From contig JBMFWH010000003.1 of assembly GCA_049965455.1 (NCBI GenBank), positions 1-60,220 on the forward strand: DNA of 60,220 bases. Direction: 5' to 3'. Origin of the DNA: JAVRLB01 sp049965455 (GTDB lineage Archaea > Thermoplasmatota > Thermoplasmata > Thermoplasmatales > ARK-15). Every line of letters starts with the position of its first letter. Position 1 is the first letter of the stretch. The position numbers and the translations under genes were made by a program. The notes under the pieces were generated by a model. The model was not told where the DNA came from. It worked only from the letters and a program-made list of their open reading frames with translations, and made no database searches. Below are positions 6,867 to 15,514 of the stretch, in pieces.

Positions 6867-8050
6867 AAACTATGCTTACTGGCAATGAGGCTGCAGCACA
6901 TGGCGCCAGATTGGCAAACGTGAAGATAGTGTCTGCATATCCAATCACGCCACAGACCACAATCGTTGAGAAAATAGCTGAATTTGAAGCAAATGGAGAA
7001 ATAGACGCAAAATACATTAGGGTAGAAAGTGAGCATTCGGCTATGGCGACTTGCATCGCAGCTGAAAACACCGGAGTAAGAACTTTTACAGCCACGTCTT
7101 CGCACGGGCTTGCGTTGATGCATGAAATGCTGATCTGGGCTGCGGGCGCAAGATTGCCGATCGTGATGAGCGTGGTGAACCGGGCGCTGGCGCCACCATG
7201 GTCAATCTGGTCCGATCAGCAGGATACAATTGCGCAGAGAGATACTGGCTGGATGCAAATTTATGCAGAGAACAACCAGGAAGTTCTTGACTCCATTCTC
7301 ATGGCATACAAGATTGCAGAAAATCCAGAAGTGCTTTTGCCAATGATGGTAATAGAGGACGCATTCATACTTTCACATACGACAGAGTCCATAGACTTGC
7401 CTTTGAAGAAAGAGGCGCTCAAGTTTTTGCCAGAATACAATCCGCAATACAAGCTTGATACTTCAAATCCTGCGGGATTCGGGTCTCTTGTTATGCCAGA
7501 CGGTCCTTTCATGGAGTTCAGGCATAAAAGTGAGCTTGCGCTTGAAAAGGCAAAAGAGGTCATAAAGAAAGTAGATGCTGAGTTTCAGGAGCAGTTTGGC
7601 AGGTCCTATGGCGGGCTTGTTGAGAATTACAGGACAGAGGATGCAGATTACGTTATTGCCATGATGGGTAGCACGGCATCTACTGCAAAATATGCTGTTA
7701 ACAAGATGCGCAGTGAAGGTAAGAAGGTGGGGCTGTTAAAGATCCGATCATTCAGGCCGTTTCCAGCTGAAGAGATCAGAGAAACTGCTAAGAATGTGAA
7801 AGTGCTGGGAGTAATGGACAAGAGCTACACTTACGGACATGGAGGAGCATTGTTCAACGAGATTACGTCCGCGTTGTTCAATCACAACAACGCTCCGGTC
7901 AAGAACTTTATTACTGGACTTGGCGGCAGGGATATTACGCCTGAGCTGATAGAACAGATGTTTGAAAATATGATAAAGATAGGGAAGAGTGGACTGGACA
8001 AGGAAATAGAATGGATAAATTTAAACCCTAAATTGGAGGCGAGTTTATGA
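6863..8050 (+). CDS. porA: Pyruvate (2-oxoacid):ferredoxin oxidoreductase, alpha subunit
   Basis: A 395-aa protein with the pyrimidine-binding and transketolase C-terminal domains of PorA. LTGNEAAAHGARLA is at the N-terminus, AYPITPQTTIVEKIAE near residue 25, ESEHSAMATCIAAE near 52 (active-site Glu), and a C-terminal RPFPAEEI...SYTYGHGG region. It overlaps porD and porB by 4 bp on each side. Confidence 0.93.
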   Translation: MKTMLTGNEAAAHGARLANVKIVSAYPITPQTTIVEKIAEFEANGEIDAKYIRVESEHSAMATCIAAENTGVRTFTATSSHGLALMHEMLIWAAGARLPIVMSVVNRALAPPWSIWSDQQDTIAQRDTGWMQIYAENNQEVLDSILMAYKIAENPEVLLPMMVIEDAFILSHTTESIDLPLKKEALKFLPEYNPQYKLDTSNPAGFGSLVMPDGPFMEFRHKSELALEKAKEVIKKVDAEFQEQFGRSYGGLVENYRTEDADYVIAMMGSTASTAKYAVNKMRSEGKKVGLLKIRSFRPFPAEEIRETAKNVKVLGVMDKSYTYGHGGALFNEITSALFNHNNAPVKNFITGLGGRDITPELIEQMFENMIKIGKSGLDKEIEWINLNPKLEASL

Positions 8051-8949
8051 GAAACCTGACAATTCCAGAGCAAGAATTGATGTTGCCTGGCCACACGGCA
8101 TGCATGGGCTGCGGTGCAACAATAGCCATGCGTTATGTTTTGAAGGCGCTGGGCAAAGACACGATATTGTCAATACCCGCATGTTGCTGGGCCGTTATTC
8201 CGGGCGTATATCCGGCGAGGGCTCTTGAGGTTCCGTTGCTTTATACGGCGTTTGAGGTGACAGGCGCAACAATATCCGGCATAAGGGAGGCATTGAACAT
8301 GCAGGGCAGGGAGGATATTAACGTGGTTGGTTTTGCAGGAGATGGTGGCACGGCAGATATCGGGATACAGTCATTGAGCGGGGCGGTAGAGCGTGGCCAT
8401 AATGTGTTTTACATTATGTACGACAATGAAGCATACATGAACACGGGGATTCAGAGATCTTCAGAGACGCCTTACGGGGCATGGACCACCACCACGCAAG
8501 TAGGAAAGTTGAGAGACTGGAAAAAGGAGCAGAAAAAAGACATGGTAGAGATAATGGTTGCGCATCATATACCTTATGCAGCCACTGCCAGCATTGGATA
8601 TCCTGAAGACTTGATAAAGAAGCTACAGAAAGCGAAGGAGATTGAAGGCCCCAAGTTTTTCCACATCTTTGCAAGCTGTCCTACCGGCTGGAAATCGCCA
8701 CCTGCCAAAAGCGTAGAGATTGCAAAATTGGCAGTGGAGACAAACATATTTCCGCTGTACGAGGTTGTTAACGGGGCATATAATATCACATACAAGCCCC
8801 AGAAAAAGGTGGAAATAAGAAGATACTTGGAGCTTCAGGGAAGGTTCAGGCATCTTACTGATGATGACATAAACGAGATACAAAACATAGCCGAGAAAAA
8901 CTATGAACAGTTATTAGAGAAAGAGAAATGGACAAACTCAAAGTTGTGA
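8047..8949 (+). CDS. porB: Pyruvate (2-oxoacid):ferredoxin oxidoreductase, beta subunit
   Basis: A 300-aa TPP-binding subunit. HTACMGCGATIAMRY near residues 16-30 supplies two cluster cysteines. The TPP/Mg motif is GFAGDGGTADIG near residue 96 continuing to YDNEAYMNTGIQRSS near 122. Further cysteines (CCW near 47, FASCPTGW near 206) complete the cluster ligands. It ends 6 bp before iorA, so the two oxidoreductases are probably co-transcribed. Confidence 0.93.
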   Translation: MRNLTIPEQELMLPGHTACMGCGATIAMRYVLKALGKDTILSIPACCWAVIPGVYPARALEVPLLYTAFEVTGATISGIREALNMQGREDINVVGFAGDGGTADIGIQSLSGAVERGHNVFYIMYDNEAYMNTGIQRSSETPYGAWTTTTQVGKLRDWKKEQKKDMVEIMVAHHIPYAATASIGYPEDLIKKLQKAKEIEGPKFFHIFASCPTGWKSPPAKSVEIAKLAVETNIFPLYEVVNGAYNITYKPQKKVEIRRYLELQGRFRHLTDDDINEIQNIAEKNYEQLLEKEKWTNSKL

Positions 8950-8955
8950 ACAGAG

Positions 8956-10827
8956 ATGAGCTATAATTATCTTTATGAGGATAATATAGGAAAGACCTAT
9001 TTTATACTCTCTAATGAGGCAATAGTGCGTGGCGCTTTAGAAAGTGCGGTGGACATAGTTGCTACCTATCCTGGCACGCCCACATCCGAGATCGGGGACA
9101 TATTCTCTAAAATCGCGAAAGAGGCCGGCGTTTATTTTGAGTTCTCGACGAACGAGAGCGTTGCCCTTGGCGTTGCTGCTGCTGCAAGCAGCTCTGGGCT
9201 CAGGGCACTGGCGTTTATGAAGCATGTGGGCCTGAATGTGGCATCTGACTTCATGATGACCACTGCTTATATCGGAGCCCGGGGCGGACTGGTAATTATT
9301 ACTGGCGATGACCCGTCCATGCATTCTTCACAGAATGAGCAGGATAACAGACACTATGCAGAACTTGCACATTTGCCCTTAATAGAGCCGTCATCGCCGC
9401 AAGAAGCTCTAGATTATCTCAAGGAGGCTTTCGAGATATCCGAGTCTTTAAAGCTGCCGGTGCTTTTCAGAACTACCACGAGAGTGAACCATCTAAGGGG
9501 CCAGGTAACATTCGGATCGATCAGGAAAAACAAGAAAAAATCAGAATTCATAAAAAATCCGGAAGCGCTTGTGCCTTTGCCTGCAAACGCTTATAAAATG
9601 CGAAAAAACCTGGAGGATAAGAACAGGGATGCGATCGCGTACTCGAACAGGTCCGTACTGAACAGGATCGAAGAAGCGGATTCTGACATTGGGGCGATAG
9701 CAAGTGGCGCAGGCTATAACGTATTGAAAGATGTAGTAAGCGACAAGAATATTAATTTAAAAATCTTAAAGCTAGGATTCACGAGGCCTGTTCCTGATGC
9801 TCTGATCTTAAAATTTATAAAATCTGTAAAAAAGCTGATCATTGTGGAAGAGCTTGATCCATACTTAGAGAAGGAGATCAGGACTCTGGTGCAGCTGAAT
9901 GGATTGAACATCGAAATTTACGGAAAGCTCAACGGTTACTTTCCCGCAATGTACGAGTACAATGCAGATGTGGTATATGCCGGACTGGCAAAGGTGCTGG
10001 GCATAAAGGTTGCAGAGCCACAAAAATTTGAACCTGAAATTGATATACCTGCAAGGCCACCGGTTCTCTGTCCCGGGTGCCCTCACAGAGCCACATATTA
10101 CGCGACCAAAACGGCGTTGAAACAGCTCAGGATCAATAATGCGATAGTCTCAACGGACATAGGTTGTTATACATTAGGAATACAGAAACCTTACGAGCTT
10201 GCAGACTTCTTGCTTGCAATGGGATCTTCAATAAGTGCTGCCACTGGATTTGCAAAGGCTACGGATCAACCCGTGATATCATTTATTGGCGACTCCACGT
10301 TTTTTCATAATGGCATACCGGGCCTGATAAATGCAGTGCATAACAAATCGAATCTGTTGTTGATAATACTGGATAACAGGACAACGGCAATGACAGGGCA
10401 CCAATCCAATCCTGGAATGCCCATAGACGGCATGCTGCAAGAGGCGCCAGAACTGTCAATAGAGAACATAGTGAAGGCGGTAGGCGTTGAGTTTGTGAAG
10501 GTTGTAGATCCTTACGATCTCAAGACAATGACCAAGGCAATAAGGGAAGGATTGGAGTTTCCGAAAACATCAGTGATCATTGCCAAGAGAGAATGTGCGT
10601 TGCTCATGGACGCAAGGAACCGGAAGAATTCTACATGGATCACATATCACATAAACCAGGACAAATGTACTAAATGCATGAATTGCGTATCTCACTTTTC
10701 CTGTCCAGCAATATTTACGGAGAATGGTAAAGTTTACATAAATGCGACGCTGTGCGATGGATGTGGTGTTTGTGCAGAGCCACTGGTTTGCGGGTTTAAG
10801 GCGATAGAGGTGGCAAAGAATGAATAA
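8956..10827 (+). CDS. iorA: Indolepyruvate (aryl 2-oxoacid):ferredoxin oxidoreductase, alpha subunit
   Basis: A 623-aa fused 2-oxoacid oxidoreductase. YPGTPTSEIGDIF near residue 38 is the pyrimidine domain. PPVLCPGCPHRATYYA near 370 and GDSTFFHNGIPGL near 450 form the TPP domain. A C-terminal ferredoxin module has CTKCMNCVSHFSC and CDGCGVCAEPLVC. It oxidises aryl pyruvates from aromatic amino acid transamination to aryl-CoA and reduces ferredoxin. It overlaps iorB by 8 bp. The first cluster spacing (CxxCxxCxxxxCP) is slightly non-standard but common in IorA. Confidence 0.93.
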   Translation: MSYNYLYEDNIGKTYFILSNEAIVRGALESAVDIVATYPGTPTSEIGDIFSKIAKEAGVYFEFSTNESVALGVAAAASSSGLRALAFMKHVGLNVASDFMMTTAYIGARGGLVIITGDDPSMHSSQNEQDNRHYAELAHLPLIEPSSPQEALDYLKEAFEISESLKLPVLFRTTTRVNHLRGQVTFGSIRKNKKKSEFIKNPEALVPLPANAYKMRKNLEDKNRDAIAYSNRSVLNRIEEADSDIGAIASGAGYNVLKDVVSDKNINLKILKLGFTRPVPDALILKFIKSVKKLIIVEELDPYLEKEIRTLVQLNGLNIEIYGKLNGYFPAMYEYNADVVYAGLAKVLGIKVAEPQKFEPEIDIPARPPVLCPGCPHRATYYATKTALKQLRINNAIVSTDIGCYTLGIQKPYELADFLLAMGSSISAATGFAKATDQPVISFIGDSTFFHNGIPGLINAVHNKSNLLLIILDNRTTAMTGHQSNPGMPIDGMLQEAPELSIENIVKAVGVEFVKVVDPYDLKTMTKAIREGLEFPKTSVIIAKRECALLMDARNRKNSTWITYHINQDKCTKCMNCVSHFSCPAIFTENGKVYINATLCDGCGVCAEPLVCGFKAIEVAKNE

Positions 10828-11416
10828 TATCAGCATTCTTTTTGCGGGCGTTGGCGGTGAAGGAGTGGTTACTACAGGCGCGGTGCTTGGTGATGCGCTG
10901 ACCAGAAAAGGAATAAAGGTTGTGATGTCCGAGGTTCACGGCATGGCACAGCGTGGAGGCATAGTAACCGTGGAGATGAAGCTGGGATCTGGTAACAGCC
11001 CCATCATAGGCGTGGCTGCAGCAGATATAATTGTGGGGTTTGAGCCGGTAGAAACTTACAGGGTATTAAAGAAGGCAAACAAGGACACAAAAATAATAAT
11101 GAACAGCAGTGAGATCGTACCGTTCACGGTTTCAGTCGGGGAATCCGAGTACCCGGATTTTGAGGGCATTGTAGAGAGCATAAAAAAGCAATTTAAGAAC
11201 CTTTATATTGTAGATGCGGAGGCTCTGGCCTCAAAGGCAGGGAATTCGATAGTAGAGAACATAGTATTGCTCGGTGCTCTCATAGCGCTGGATGTCTTGC
11301 CGGTGAGCAGAGAAGACGTTATAGAGAGCATAAAGAACACGCTCTCAAACAAACGTTATGAGGCCATGAACATTGCCGCTTTTGAGTTAGGGTATGATGC
11401 GATAATCAAACATTAA
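10820..11416 (+). CDS. iorB: Indolepyruvate ferredoxin oxidoreductase, beta subunit
   Basis: A 198-aa protein homologous to PorG. FAGVGGEGVVTTGAVLGDAL is at residues 9-28 and SEVHGMAQRGGIV near 38. It pairs with IorA and is separated by 1 bp from the geranylgeranyl reductase gene. Confidence 0.92.
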   Translation: MNNISILFAGVGGEGVVTTGAVLGDALTRKGIKVVMSEVHGMAQRGGIVTVEMKLGSGNSPIIGVAAADIIVGFEPVETYRVLKKANKDTKIIMNSSEIVPFTVSVGESEYPDFEGIVESIKKQFKNLYIVDAEALASKAGNSIVENIVLLGALIALDVLPVSREDVIESIKNTLSNKRYEAMNIAAFELGYDAIIKH

Positions 11417-11417
11417 G

Positions 11418-12551
11418 ATGGAAGATCTGATAATAATAGGTGGCGGTCCTGCGGGTCTGAAACTTGCATCATTAGTGGGCAAGAGAATAAACACCACGAT
11501 CCTAGAAGAGCATTATGAAATAGGCAAGCCTAGCCATTGTACAGGCTTATTTTCAAAGCCCGTATTCGAAATGGCGCCATACAAAGCGGTCACGAACAAA
11601 GTGCGCGGTGCAATTTTGAAGCTTGGCACCATGGAATTTTCAATATCAAAGAATGAAACTGTTGCGTATGTTGTTGAAAGAAGCGATTTTGACAAGAGCC
11701 TGGCAGCCGAGGCGATAAACAACAATGTGAAGGTCCAGCTTGGCGCGAGAGTCAGGGACATACTAACAGATAAAAACGGCACGAAGGTAATATACAGGAA
11801 GGATGGAGAAATCAGAGAGCTGGAATCGAGCGTGGTAGTTGGCGCAGACGGATCTGGTAGCGTGGTCCGCAAAAAGATGGGGCAGAGCATTCCAAGCTAT
11901 CTCGGTGCTATGCAGCTCAGAGTTTCTGGAGCGGAGATTGATGAAGATTATGTTAAACTATTAATGGGATCAGACATAGCTCCTGGCTTTTTTGGATGGA
12001 TTGTGCCTGAAGGAGATAGCATGGCGAAGGTAGGGGTTGCAATCGGGCATGGTAATGCAGTGTCGTACATAAAAAAAATCTTAAAGGATGATACTTTGAA
12101 AAATGCAAGGATACTGGGTTTGGAAGGTGGCGTAATACCGGTAGGAATGGTCCAGAAGAAAGTGCTTGGCAACCTTTTGCTGGTGGGAGATGCAGCAGGT
12201 TTTGTCAAGGCCACGTCTGGTGGTGGAGTGTATATGGGGTTGAAGAGCAGCATCAATGCAGCTAAAGTGATATTGGATAATCTTGAAGGGCGGAGTTACG
12301 GGCTTGACAACTACGAGAAGCTAATTTCAAAGCTCGTGAAAGAACTGAAGATGGATCTCAGGATCCACAACATCTATTCTACTTTTTCTGATGCTGAGCT
12401 AAAGGACATATTCACGATTTTGAGCAGGAAAGAGAATGTGGAGATTATTGAAAAGTACGGAGATATAGATTATCCGTCTAAGGTTGCGTTCGCACTTTTA
12501 AAACGAAACCTGACCCTTTTAAAGTACGGGTCGAAGTTGCTGAAAAATTGA
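11418..12551 (+). CDS. Geranylgeranyl reductase family flavoprotein (archaeal lipid saturation)
   Basis: A 377-aa FAD protein. The Rossmann motif GGGPAGLKLASLVG is at residues 8-21, HCTGLFSK near 39 holds the family cysteine, GADGSGSVVRKKM is near 144, and LLVGDAAGFVKATSGGGVYMG lies near 255. Family members reduce the double bonds of digeranylgeranylglycerophospholipids to make saturated archaeal membranes. The tight linkage to two ferredoxin-reducing enzymes suggests reduced ferredoxin may be its electron source (inference). Confidence 0.88.
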   Translation: MEDLIIIGGGPAGLKLASLVGKRINTTILEEHYEIGKPSHCTGLFSKPVFEMAPYKAVTNKVRGAILKLGTMEFSISKNETVAYVVERSDFDKSLAAEAINNNVKVQLGARVRDILTDKNGTKVIYRKDGEIRELESSVVVGADGSGSVVRKKMGQSIPSYLGAMQLRVSGAEIDEDYVKLLMGSDIAPGFFGWIVPEGDSMAKVGVAIGHGNAVSYIKKILKDDTLKNARILGLEGGVIPVGMVQKKVLGNLLLVGDAAGFVKATSGGGVYMGLKSSINAAKVILDNLEGRSYGLDNYEKLISKLVKELKMDLRIHNIYSTFSDAELKDIFTILSRKENVEIIEKYGDIDYPSKVAFALLKRNLTLLKYGSKLLKN

Positions 12552-12554
12552 GCA

Positions 12555-12576
12555 TTAGGTTACGATTTTCATTAAC
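12555..12576 (+). repeat. Possible decayed end of a family-1 MITE
   Basis: TTAGGTTACGATTTTCATTAA resembles the family-1 MITE terminus (ATAGGTCACGATTCTGAAGTTAA) with a few substitutions and one gap. No partner end or target duplication was found, so it could be chance. Confidence 0.25.
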
Positions 12577-12580
12577 CATG

Positions 12581-12866
12581 TTAACATCCACATTTGGAAG
12601 TTATCATCCCTGTGAATTCAGGGATGCTTAAACTTCTTGGGTATAACCCTATACCCTCTATCCCGTCTGCGAATGCTTCAGGAATTGCCTTTCTTATCAT
12701 GTTGTAGGATGCATGCAGATCTGCATGTATCAGTGTTCCGTCTGCGGATCTGAAAACACCTCTTTTGATCCACTTGCCCATGTATGCATCATGATGTTCT
12801 ATGCTTTCATTGCCAAGGAAGGAGCACTTGCTTGTGTGGCTTTCATCCTCTATTATAACCGTAACT
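12581..12866 (-). pseudogene. tnpB: tnpB (IS605/IS607 OrfB) 3' remnant
   Basis: The minus strand encodes the last ~95 residues of a TnpB. Before the ATG at 12781 the frame continues upstream as DESHTSKCSFLGNE, the first half of the TnpB zinc finger (SYTSKCSF). It then runs through GKWIKRGVFRSADGTLIHAD, SYNMIRKAIPEAFADGIEGI and ends TSKCGC. The RuvC-like N-terminal part is missing, so it cannot be active. The break at about 12857-12866 coincides with a 57-bp direct repeat. Its 3' end contains a perfect 8-bp hairpin (12605-12626), possibly a relic of the overlapping omega RNA. Confidence 0.82.
12605..12626 (-). repeat. Hairpin in tnpB 3' remnant
   Basis: CATCCCTG (12605-12612) and CAGGGATG (12619-12626) are perfectly complementary around a 6-nt loop. 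The position within the last codons of tnpB matches where omega-RNA scaffolds overlap the gene in IS605/IS607 elements. Function is inferred, and the element is decayed. Confidence 0.5.
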
Positions 12867-12913
12867 CCGCTATTTTAACCCATAGGTATCATATCTGAAA
12901 AATTTAAAATCAT
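12857..12913. repeat. 57-bp direct repeat, copy A (transposon end)
   Basis: AACCGTAACTCCGCTATTTTAAC and onward is repeated at 13089-13145 with a few mismatches, 232 bp apart. On the minus strand each copy encodes the last residues ILNFSDxIPMG plus a stop and the short 3' tail of a transposase gene. It therefore marks two tandem 3' ends of the same element type. Confidence 0.7.
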
Positions 12914-13102
12914 CTTTTTTGCTCTCTTTGGTATGGTTGCAAAATATTCTCGCCCAGTTCTCTCTCTTATTTTTTCTACCTTTGAAAGTTCATAATATAC
13001 CTCTTCCACAGAGATCTTATCTGATACTTTTCTCTCCTTTAATCTTTTCAGGGTCTTGAAATAGATTATTAATGATAGAAATGTTACAAACCGTAACTCC
13101 AC
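12875..13102 (-). pseudogene. C-terminal fragment of a DDE-type transposase
   Basis: A 75-codon minus-strand reading frame with no credible start. It encodes a hydrophobic LIIYFKTLKRLKE helix, EEVYYELSKVEKI and ATIPKRAKKMILNFSDMIPMG. The pattern looks like the C-terminus of an IS4/IS1634-like transposase, but the DDE residues are not included, so the family assignment is weak. It lies between the two 57-bp direct repeats and next to the tnpB remnant, consistent with nested, decayed insertions. Confidence 0.45.
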
Positions 13103-13145
13103 TATTTTAACCCATAGGTATTATATCTGAAAAATTTAAGATTAT
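13089..13145. repeat. 57-bp direct repeat, copy B (transposon end)
   Basis: Second copy of the repeat at 12857-12913. Upstream on the minus strand the transposase similarity stops after about 12 codons, so this is only the tip of a second copy. From here to 13367 I see no gene. Confidence 0.7.
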
Positions 13146-13367
13146 TGATTTTGAAAATATAAATTTAGACAGTCTTTTCTATCATATTTAATTTCAGCTT
13201 TTTGTTATGCACTCTGGTTATATTTCATATTAATCTTCCTATCTACACCTAAATCTGACCAGCGGTTGCAAAAACAGCCGGCAGTTAAGAAATTTACTAT
13301 TCAGGCAAGGTCATGCGAGAAAAAATATATATTATGCCAGTATTTATCTTAATCTGACGGTGATAGT

Positions 13368-13979
13368 TTGGACGTAATAGATCAGTTTTTGCACATATTC
13401 ATTCCGATATTCGTTATAGTGGATCCATTTGCATCAGTTGCGCTTTTTATAAGCCTAACTGCCGGGCTTTCTAAGCCTGCTACAAGTAAGATCATAAAAG
13501 AGTCTGTATTATGGGGATTCTTGATCCTGTTGATATTTGCATTGATCGGCTCTTACATCCTGGAATTTTTCGGAATAAGCATAGAAGCATTAATGATTGC
13601 TGGAGGACTGTTAATGCTTATTGTGGGAATTGAGATGGTAAGAGAAGGAGATAAGCCCAGAGCCACAAGAAAAGGGCAGGAAGAGGAAGAGCTCGGCGAC
13701 ATAGGTATAGTGCCTCTGGCCACTCCGATGCTTGCCGGCCCCGGAGCCATATCACTGATGATCATACTGGTTGCAAGCTATGACTTATGGATCGTACTGG
13801 CTTCGACGGTCCTGGTTTTTTTGATTGTATATATATTTTTCAAGTTTTCGACTATAGTTTACCGGATGATCGGCATGAAAGGCGCAAGGGCTTTTACAAG
13901 GGTGATGGGATTGCTAGTTGCAGCATTTGCGATGCAGTACATACTTAACGGATTCGGAATATGGTACCTGCATCTCTAG
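13368..13979 (+). CDS. MarC family integral membrane protein
   Basis: A 203-aa protein with about six transmembrane helices. Signature segments include FVIVDPFASVALFISL (residues ~16-31), GGLLMLIVGIEM near 79 and VPLATPMLAGPGAISLMI near 115. The start is TTG with GGTGA upstream. MarC/UPF0056 proteins sit in the cytoplasmic membrane; their function is not established, despite the historical antibiotic-resistance name. The gene stands alone between transposon debris and a MITE. Confidence 0.92.
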   Translation: MDVIDQFLHIFIPIFVIVDPFASVALFISLTAGLSKPATSKIIKESVLWGFLILLIFALIGSYILEFFGISIEALMIAGGLLMLIVGIEMVREGDKPRATRKGQEEEELGDIGIVPLATPMLAGPGAISLMIILVASYDLWIVLASTVLVFLIVYIFFKFSTIVYRMIGMKGARAFTRVMGLLVAAFAMQYILNGFGIWYLHL

Positions 13980-14106
13980 TTTCAAATCTGATTCTTGGCA
14001 AACACAGTGTATTTCTTTCCAAGAGATTGCAATGTTTTAAAAAATTAGGACATATGCGAATAGATTTATGATAGTGAATGCCATATGTGCCCTAGCCCAT
14101 AAATTA

Positions 14107-14262
14107 GATACTGTCAATTCTCCGTTGAAAATATTAAAAAGAGCATTCATCATCCTACATAGCATAATTTCGAAAACGATTTAAAATAGATGATCCAGAT
14201 AAAAGCTATGCCTTCGACAAAATGAAATAATACGTATTTATCAACGAAGATTTGACAAGACC
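14107..14262 (+). mobile_element. MITE family 2, copy A
   Basis: A 156-bp non-coding element with imperfect inverted ends: left GATACTGTCAATTCTCCGTTGA, right complement GGTCTTGTCAAATCTTCGTTGA. The flanks ATAAATTA (14099-14106) and ATAACTTA (14263-14270) look like an 8-bp target duplication with one later mutation. An inverted copy is at 39846-40000; about 71 bp at the right end are identical between the copies. It ends about 9 bp before the folP TATA box. Confidence 0.85.
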
Positions 14263-14278
14263 ATAACTTAGCAAAAAT

Positions 14279-14286
14279 GATATATC
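14279..14286 (+). promoter_or_regulatory. TATA box for folP
   Basis: GATATATC is centred about 27 bp before the folP ATG (14309), consistent with a leaderless mRNA. The upstream region, including any BRE, abuts the target duplication of the family-2 MITE. Confidence 0.5.
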
Positions 14287-14308
14287 ACTATACATTTAAT
14301 ATCACATA

Positions 14309-15514
14309 ATGTTTAATGCGCATGTAAAGGTATTGAACGATTCTGAGATCAATGAAGAGATGGAGAGCATCAAGGTTGCAAGAGAGGGCATTGAAATAAT
14401 GAACCCTAAAGCACAATTTTTCATAATAAAGTTAGAGCAGGTTCCAATAAAAGACGCCATAATACTGAAGCAGGAGTCTTTAAGTTGTGGCTGCGATGCG
14501 GCACTGGCATGGAACGTAGTATCTTTAAAAACCGAATTTACAGATGCGCTGGTATTCGGTAGTGGTAAGGAACTTGGAACATTGTCTCAAAAGATGAGAA
14601 AGCAGCCTTTTAATGGCAAAAAAATAGGTGCTGAAATTGAAGAGGCAATATTCAATTTCAAGAGAAGAGAATATCAGTTCCCCACAAAATCTGGAGTTTT
14701 AAGGATACCTCCAAGAAAGGTGATGGGAATACTCAACATTACACCGGACTCTTTCTCGGATGGTGGCAAGTATAATACCATAGATCTAGCGGTGAAGAGG
14801 GCCAAGGAGATTGAAAGAGAAGGTGCTGACATATTAGACATTGGTGCTGAGAGCACCAGGCCTAATTCTAATCCAGTCTCTTTGGAAGAAGAGATGGACA
14901 GATTAATGCCAGTGCTAGAACCCATAAAGGATGCTATTTCTATTCCAATTTCGATAGACACGTACAAATGGCAGGTTGCCGAAAAGGCATTAAAACTTGG
15001 AGCGGACATGATCAATGATGTTTACGGATTGAAAGATGAATCCATGATAAAAGTGATCAAGGATTTTGGTGCAGGAGCGGTAATAATGCACATGAAAGGA
15101 ACGCCGCAGACTATGCAGGACAATCCACATTATGATTCTTTGATTTCTGAGATACTCAGGTTCTTGAGAGAAAGAAGCGCTAATGCGGTATCAAAAGGAA
15201 TTGAACCAGAAAAGATCATTATAGATCCCGGAATAGGGTTTGGGAAAAGCGTTGAAAACAATCTAAGCATATTGAACAAGCTCAGGGAATTTAAAAGCCT
15301 GGGCTATCCGGTTTTGGTAGGGACCTCCAGAAAAGGGTTTATCGGCAAGATTACTGGCGATCCAGTTGACATGAGGGTTGTTGGAAGCTTGACCACGGCA
15401 TTGATTGCATTGCAGAACGGAGCGTCAATGATACGGGTTCATGATGTGAAAGAAACTAAGGAACTGGTTAGTATATTCGAGGCAGTTACGGGTGATAAAA
15501 ATTATGAAGATTGA
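14309..15514 (+). CDS. folP: Dihydropteroate synthase with N-terminal extra domain
   Basis: A 401-aa protein. The pterin-binding TIM barrel covers residues ~135-395 with GILNITPDSFSDGG, GADILDIGAESTRPNS, SIDTYKWQVA, MINDVYG, VIMHMKGTPQTMQ, IIDPGIGFGKS and VGTSRKGFIG. It condenses a pterin diphosphate with p-aminobenzoate or a related arylamine. The first ~130 residues form a separate domain with a SCGCDAALAWN segment that ordinary bacterial FolP lacks; its role is unknown, and it may relate to a modified archaeal pterin pathway. Confidence 0.9.
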   Translation: MFNAHVKVLNDSEINEEMESIKVAREGIEIMNPKAQFFIIKLEQVPIKDAIILKQESLSCGCDAALAWNVVSLKTEFTDALVFGSGKELGTLSQKMRKQPFNGKKIGAEIEEAIFNFKRREYQFPTKSGVLRIPPRKVMGILNITPDSFSDGGKYNTIDLAVKRAKEIEREGADILDIGAESTRPNSNPVSLEEEMDRLMPVLEPIKDAISIPISIDTYKWQVAEKALKLGADMINDVYGLKDESMIKVIKDFGAGAVIMHMKGTPQTMQDNPHYDSLISEILRFLRERSANAVSKGIEPEKIIIDPGIGFGKSVENNLSILNKLREFKSLGYPVLVGTSRKGFIGKITGDPVDMRVVGSLTTALIALQNGASMIRVHDVKETKELVSIFEAVTGDKNYED

